Shown here: piece after piece, positions 14,840 to 18,467 of the stretch
Position numbering within the stretch: the first letter of the stretch is position 1
Layout of the letters: each line of letters opens with the position of its first letter
From: Lachnospiraceae bacterium UBA3850
GTDB lineage: Bacteria; Bacillota; Clostridia; Lachnospirales; Lachnospiraceae
NCBI GenBank assembly: GCA_002392655.1
Contig: DGHK01000055.1
Span: 1-18,467 of the forward strand
DNA length: 18,467 nt
Direction of reading: 5' to 3'
Notes under the pieces: generated by a model
The model's database searches: none
Told to the model about the DNA's origin: nothing
What the model saw: only the letters and a program-made list of their open reading frames with translations
Made by a program: the position numbers and the translations under genes

Positions 14840-17800
14840 ATGGCAGTTAAACAGGATTTTGAAAAGTTATTAAGTGATCTTAAGACTAAAATTGATGCTT
14901 CGGAGGAGTCTGCATCCAGACCTCTTATAGCACAGTATATCTATCTAAAGTATGAATACCAAAATGAACAGAATATGGCTGATACTGCTGAAAACCAGCA
15001 GGCACTTGAGAGGATAAAGAAGGGTCAGTGGACAGAAGCAGAAACAAAGAGAATGGATGATCTGGAAGCTGTAGTTGAAAGGATAAGTCTTAGTTATCTT
15101 TATACCAATCTGCCTGTAAACGAACGTCTGTACGAGTTTATACACAATTTCCCTATTCCTATGGTACCTGTGGATCCTAACAATCCTGATGGACCTAAGA
15201 AGAGAGGGAGAATCGACCTGGATGAGGAACAGCAAAAGGTTGTAGATGCGGAAAAAGAGCAGCTAAGGAGAGAGGACGCTGCTTATCTTGCTGAGCATCC
15301 GGAAGATCTATATAACACTCATGGGGTTACAAGCCCGGAGCGATATGATGCTGTAAACAAGAAATGGGATAATATCACACCATATGTAAATAAGGAAATG
15401 TATGATGATATGCATTCCCTTAGTGTGAATGGAGTCGATTATAGCAAACTATTTGAAGGAATGCGTTTTCATACACAGGCCCAAAACAGAGAAGCTGGAG
15501 TATTCTGTGCCTTTCTTATGGCAAAGAAGGGGCTATCACCTGATAAGGCTATAACCTTCAGTCAAAAGGATCCTGGATATCAGGAGGCTCTCAAAGAGTT
15601 TGGTCAGTTCCTTTATGATAACAGGGTATTTGGAGAGCCGGCGGTTTCACCTGAGGAGACTAAGAAGAGAATTGCAAATGTAGTCAATTTGATGAAGGAG
15701 GCTACTGAGACTCTTAAAGCCTGGAAGATACCTGATATAGACTATACTGATCCAAGTCAGGTGGAGCAGCACAAGGCTGTTCTTATTGGGTTGTCTGACA
15801 TGACCAATAACTTCAATCAGGAGTTCGAGAACTTTTCGAAGTATGCTCCTAATTTCATGGCAGTTGCAACGGAAGTTCTCGGAGGTAAAAAGGCATATAA
15901 TGATATCACAAAGACATGGGCCAGAATGAATTCTTTGTCGGGAATGATATCTGATGCTTACAAGCCGGTTAGTGGACAAATAGATAAGAGGGCAATGGAA
16001 TCCAGTGCTAAAAACCATGCCTTTTTTAGGAAAATGCTTGGTGATCTGCAGGGAATGTTCAGAGGAAAAACAGTTGGTCAGTATATGGAGGAGATGAACA
16101 AGACCCCGTTCTATAGACTTACCGGAACTACCATGCATAGACTGGTTATTGCAATCAGTCCTTCGTTAAATGCGAATTCTTCGATAGAATACGTGGAAGG
16201 TAAAAACAAGGAAAGGTTTGAAACAATTTACAGACCTCAAAGAATGGTTCTGGATCAGATGCTGATAGATGACTTTAACGAAAACGTCAAAATTGGCGCG
16301 GGCAATATGATGAACTATATTGGAACTACGGCAAAAGATGGTATAGTTCTTCCTAATCTGGAGCATGTTTTTGAAGAAGGTATAACACCACAGGAAAGAT
16401 ATAACAGAATGAAGAATTCTGAGGCTGGGCAGAAGGTTCAGGAGATAACAAACTCCGCATTCTACAAGTTTACAACGCTTATTCTTGGAAAGGATGAGAT
16501 GCTTGAATTCCTGAATAAGACGGATCTGGATACCATTAAGATTGATGGAAAAACTCCGGAGGAATTATATGGCGAGAAGTATGCTTTTATTGAGGATGAG
16601 GCTGACCGAAATCTTATGATAAAAGCTGAGGTTGTAAATGAGATTACAAGGGGTGGTAAAGAGGTTTCTGTAGAAAACTATGCTTTAAGTGGCAATGGTA
16701 AGCTCGAAAGAGTTGAGGATAACAGGATAACTTATTCTAAGGTGCAGTTGGATGATATGACGGCATATGTCATGGAATTAAATGATCTGCATGAAAACTT
16801 TATAAAGGTAAGAGACCTGTTCAAGAAATATCAGGATGATCCAAAGGCAAACTTTGAAAGAGGAGCAAAAGCTGAAGGAAGTGATCTATATCAGAATATG
16901 GTAAAGGCACTGAATACCTGTATAGCCAAAACTGAGGTAAGAGTTAATCAGAATGCAACTGTAGATGATATACAGAAGGCTATGCTTGAGTATCAGAAAG
17001 CAGCAGATATCTACTACAATGCAAGAAAGGGAAGAATCATAGGACCTATCACCGGAAAGGGTCAGGTAAGACTTGGACTGGCTGATGATGCGAAGAAGTT
17101 TATCAATCAGAGATGTGATAAACTGAATATCCTCTCAAGAAGCTTCTATACACCAAAGGCTGAAGGGAAAAATCCTTCTCCAAGTATTGGAACAATATAT
17201 AAAGGAATAGAGTTTAAGTCGGAGCTGCAGGGAAATGTAGTTAAACCGGAAACCTTCAGAGCTAATCCTCTTGTAAAGGGTGAATATGAGAGAAAAATTG
17301 ATGCGGCTCAGGCAGAGATGGAGGATCGTAACAAGGATCTTGAGAATAATGCAGTCTATAAGGCTGTAATGAAGGGCAATTATAAGTATCCTCTTGAGAA
17401 GTGGAATGAGATACAGGAGAAGAGTGTTAAGATCATAGAAACTGCTGAAGAACACCTGAAGCAGATTAAGGAAGCACAGCAGAAGGATTTTGCTGTGGAT
17501 TATGAGTTAAGATTTAAGAAGGTGCCAGAGTTGAAGGACCCTCTGACAAGATATGTCCTTGGCAATCATCCTGATGGCTTAGATGCAAATGCTACTGAAT
17601 CAGATGTAAATGAAGTCTATGACCGCGCTACAGAAGTTATAACCTGTCAGATACTTGCAAACAGAGGTAAGAGAACACTTGCACAGGGAATAGCTTTAGA
17701 AGGAAAGAGCATGGATGACTTCAGAGAGGTTGTTCATGAAATCCTTATGGAGGGTAAAACATTCCATGCTCCTAAAGCTGAGAATATGGCTAGGCTTATG

Positions 17801-17941
17801 GAAAATAATCAGCTGAAGGACAGCTTTATGAGAGCTTACGCTCAGAAACAGGCTGATGCTGCCCAGAATGCAAAGAACAAGAAGAAGAATATTGATCTTG
17901 ATAAGGCAAATGAGAAGAAAAATACCATAAAGATCAACTAA
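14840..17941 (+). CDS. Large soluble-looking protein of unknown family (1033 aa)
   Basis: I do not recognise this protein. The start is set at ATG 14840, preceded by AAAGGAAG at 14826-14833; the in-frame ATG at 14807 has no ribosome binding site. There is no signal peptide, membrane helix, sorting signal or nucleotide-binding motif. It is highly charged and mostly helical in composition, with few Cys. Visible landmarks are a Pro/Gly-rich linker VDPNNPDGPKKRGR at about residues 111-124, a long Lys/Glu helix right after it, KAADIYYNARKGRIIGPITGKG at about 720-741, and a Lys/Asn-rich C-terminus (KNKKKNIDLDKANEKKN). It is flanked by terminators on both sides, so it is probably transcribed alone. 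Possibilities include a structural or phage-like protein or a substrate of a non-classical secretion route; none is supported. Confidence 0.85.
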   Translation: MAVKQDFEKLLSDLKTKIDASEESASRPLIAQYIYLKYEYQNEQNMADTAENQQALERIKKGQWTEAETKRMDDLEAVVERISLSYLYTNLPVNERLYEFIHNFPIPMVPVDPNNPDGPKKRGRIDLDEEQQKVVDAEKEQLRREDAAYLAEHPEDLYNTHGVTSPERYDAVNKKWDNITPYVNKEMYDDMHSLSVNGVDYSKLFEGMRFHTQAQNREAGVFCAFLMAKKGLSPDKAITFSQKDPGYQEALKEFGQFLYDNRVFGEPAVSPEETKKRIANVVNLMKEATETLKAWKIPDIDYTDPSQVEQHKAVLIGLSDMTNNFNQEFENFSKYAPNFMAVATEVLGGKKAYNDITKTWARMNSLSGMISDAYKPVSGQIDKRAMESSAKNHAFFRKMLGDLQGMFRGKTVGQYMEEMNKTPFYRLTGTTMHRLVIAISPSLNANSSIEYVEGKNKERFETIYRPQRMVLDQMLIDDFNENVKIGAGNMMNYIGTTAKDGIVLPNLEHVFEEGITPQERYNRMKNSEAGQKVQEITNSAFYKFTTLILGKDEMLEFLNKTDLDTIKIDGKTPEELYGEKYAFIEDEADRNLMIKAEVVNEITRGGKEVSVENYALSGNGKLERVEDNRITYSKVQLDDMTAYVMELNDLHENFIKVRDLFKKYQDDPKANFERGAKAEGSDLYQNMVKALNTCIAKTEVRVNQNATVDDIQKAMLEYQKAADIYYNARKGRIIGPITGKGQVRLGLADDAKKFINQRCDKLNILSRSFYTPKAEGKNPSPSIGTIYKGIEFKSELQGNVVKPETFRANPLVKGEYERKIDAAQAEMEDRNKDLENNAVYKAVMKGNYKYPLEKWNEIQEKSVKIIETAEEHLKQIKEAQQKDFAVDYELRFKKVPELKDPLTRYVLGNHPDGLDANATESDVNEVYDRATEVITCQILANRGKRTLAQGIALEGKSMDDFREVVHEILMEGKTFHAPKAENMARLMENNQLKDSFMRAYAQKQADAAQNAKNKKKNIDLDKANEKKNTIKIN

Positions 17942-17956
17942 TTGTGACATAGGCAG

Positions 17957-17983
17957 GTGACAGGGGGACAGGCACCTTGTCAC
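17957..17983 (+). repeat. REP-like palindromic repeat, copy after the 1033-aa gene
   Basis: Identical to 783-809 and in the same orientation. It starts 16 bases after the stop codon. A further GTGACA at 17944-17949 may be a leftover arm. Confidence 0.85.
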
Positions 17984-18020
17984 ATTCTAAAGGTGGTGAG
18001 GGGTGGATTATCTATCCCAT

Positions 18021-18049
18021 GTGGGGCGGGCAAAACCGTCCCACTTTTT
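18021..18049 (+). terminator. Terminator between the 1033-aa gene and the rRNA promoter
   Basis: A 9-bp stem GTGGGGCGG / CCGTCCCAC (18021-18029 with 18035-18043, one G-T pair) has a 5-nt loop and is followed by five T. It lies between two REP copies. Confidence 0.75.
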
Positions 18050-18076
18050 GTGACAGGGGGACAGGCACTTTGTCAC
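18050..18076 (+). repeat. REP-like palindromic repeat, copy before the rRNA promoter
   Basis: Same orientation as 17957-17983, with one difference in the right arm (CTTTGTCAC instead of CCTTGTCAC). It directly follows the T run of the terminator. Confidence 0.85.
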
Positions 18077-18160
18077 AGGGCGGATTTGGTAGATATAGTG
18101 CCGAGAATACTATATAAACACAAGATTTTGAGCTATCGAAAAGTAAGGCAAAATATTGAT

Positions 18161-18221
18161 AAAAAAACCAGAAAAAAATTTCAAAAAAAGTGTTGACTTT
18201 AAGGTTTCAAAGTAGTATTAT
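18161..18221 (+). promoter_or_regulatory. rRNA operon promoter with A-rich upstream element
   Basis: TTGACT (18193-18198), a 17-base spacer and TATTAT (18216-18221) form a near-consensus promoter. Repeated A runs at 18161-18189 resemble an UP element. The expected start is near 18228. A weaker second promoter may lie upstream (TTGGTA 18086-18091 and TACTAT 18108-18113, 16 apart), in line with tandem rRNA promoters. Confidence 0.85.
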
Positions 18222-18227
18222 GAACAA

Positions 18228-18458
18228 GCTGTCGCTGAGAGATACAGAAACGAAGGGCTTGCAAGGGCGATGGTTTTTTGTTCCTTAAATAAAAGGAACT
18301 GCTCTTTAACAATAGAATAATGATGACAACCCCGAAAATTCTTTTAAATAATTTTCGGAACTGAACGAAACAAAACCTAACAGTAAATGATGGAATGGTA
18401 ATGTTAGAAAAGCTAACGTTAGATCATGACAAGGATAGTTGAGAAATCAACACAAACT
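18228..18458 (+). promoter_or_regulatory. rRNA leader with boxB-like hairpin, boxA and processing stems
   Basis: GTTCCTT/AAGGAAC (18280-18286 with 18293-18299) forms a boxB-like hairpin directly before boxA TGCTCTTTAACA (18300-18311), the NusB-S10 site for rRNA antitermination. Further stems are CCGAAAATT/AATTTTCGG (18332-18340 with 18350-18358), GTTAG/CTAAC (18403-18407 with 18413-18417), and GTTGA-gaaa-TCAAC (18438-18451) just before the 16S start. The last stems are probably involved in precursor folding or processing. Confidence 0.8.
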
Positions 18459-18467
18459 TTATTTGAG
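18459..18467 (+). rRNA. First bases of 16S rRNA (cut by window end)
   Basis: The window ends in TTTATTTGAG, which matches the usual sequence before and into AGAGTTTGATC at the 5' end of clostridial 16S genes. Aligning the final AG with positions 8-9 of E. coli 16S puts the first base near 18459. Only nine bases are visible, so the call relies on the strong promoter and boxA leader upstream. Confidence 0.65.

Overview
The window looks like chromosomal DNA from a Gram-positive member of the Clostridia, most likely Lachnospiraceae. The evidence is moderately low G+C, strong GGAGG-type ribosome binding sites, a leucine T-box, choline/cell-wall-binding repeats, a CvpA/DUF5711 pair and an AgrC-like GHKL protein. 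No phage or transposase gene is visible. The assignment is inferred from gene content and style, not from a search.

Layout. (1) 1-772: the 3' end of a surface protein with cell-wall-binding repeats, then a terminator. (2) 783-874: three head-to-tail copies of a short palindromic REP-like repeat. (3) 997-3058: a sodium/proline symporter (putP) and a small DUF3592-like membrane protein, converging on uracil-DNA glycosylase (ung, minus strand) across a shared hairpin. (4) 3826-5491: a poorly coding divergent region, a tiny hydrophobic ORF, and a seven-helix protein whose C-terminus looks like a decayed GHKL histidine kinase of the AgrC type. (5) 5530-10390: a MoxR ATPase / DUF58 / membrane transglutaminase operon. 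It has a foldable leader, and an array of about seven 19-nt direct repeats separates its first two genes. (6) 10400-14726: an inverted REP copy, a palindrome, a leucine-specific T-box and leuA, followed closely by a DUF5711 protein and a CvpA-family protein, ending at a strong terminator. (7) 14727-18049: a single large gene for an unrecognised 1033-residue soluble-looking protein, flanked by terminators and REP copies. (8) 18193-18467: a strong rRNA promoter with an A-rich upstream element, a boxB-like hairpin, boxA and leader hairpins. The window ends within the first bases of what should be a 16S rRNA gene.

How the parts work together. MoxR, DUF58 and transglutaminase form a widespread envelope-associated trio: an AAA+ chaperone, a putative partner, and a membrane protein with an extracellular papain-like domain. 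LeuA catalyses the first committed step of leucine synthesis and is read only when uncharged tRNA-Leu relieves the T-box terminator. The two genes after it have no visible promoter or terminator of their own, so they may be under the same control.

The best candidates for undescribed biology are the 1033-aa orphan protein, the pseudokinase-like AgrC relative with its overlapping micro-ORF, and the 19-nt tandem array inside the MoxR operon. The REP family, with one copy overlapping a stop codon, is the main repeated element of the window.
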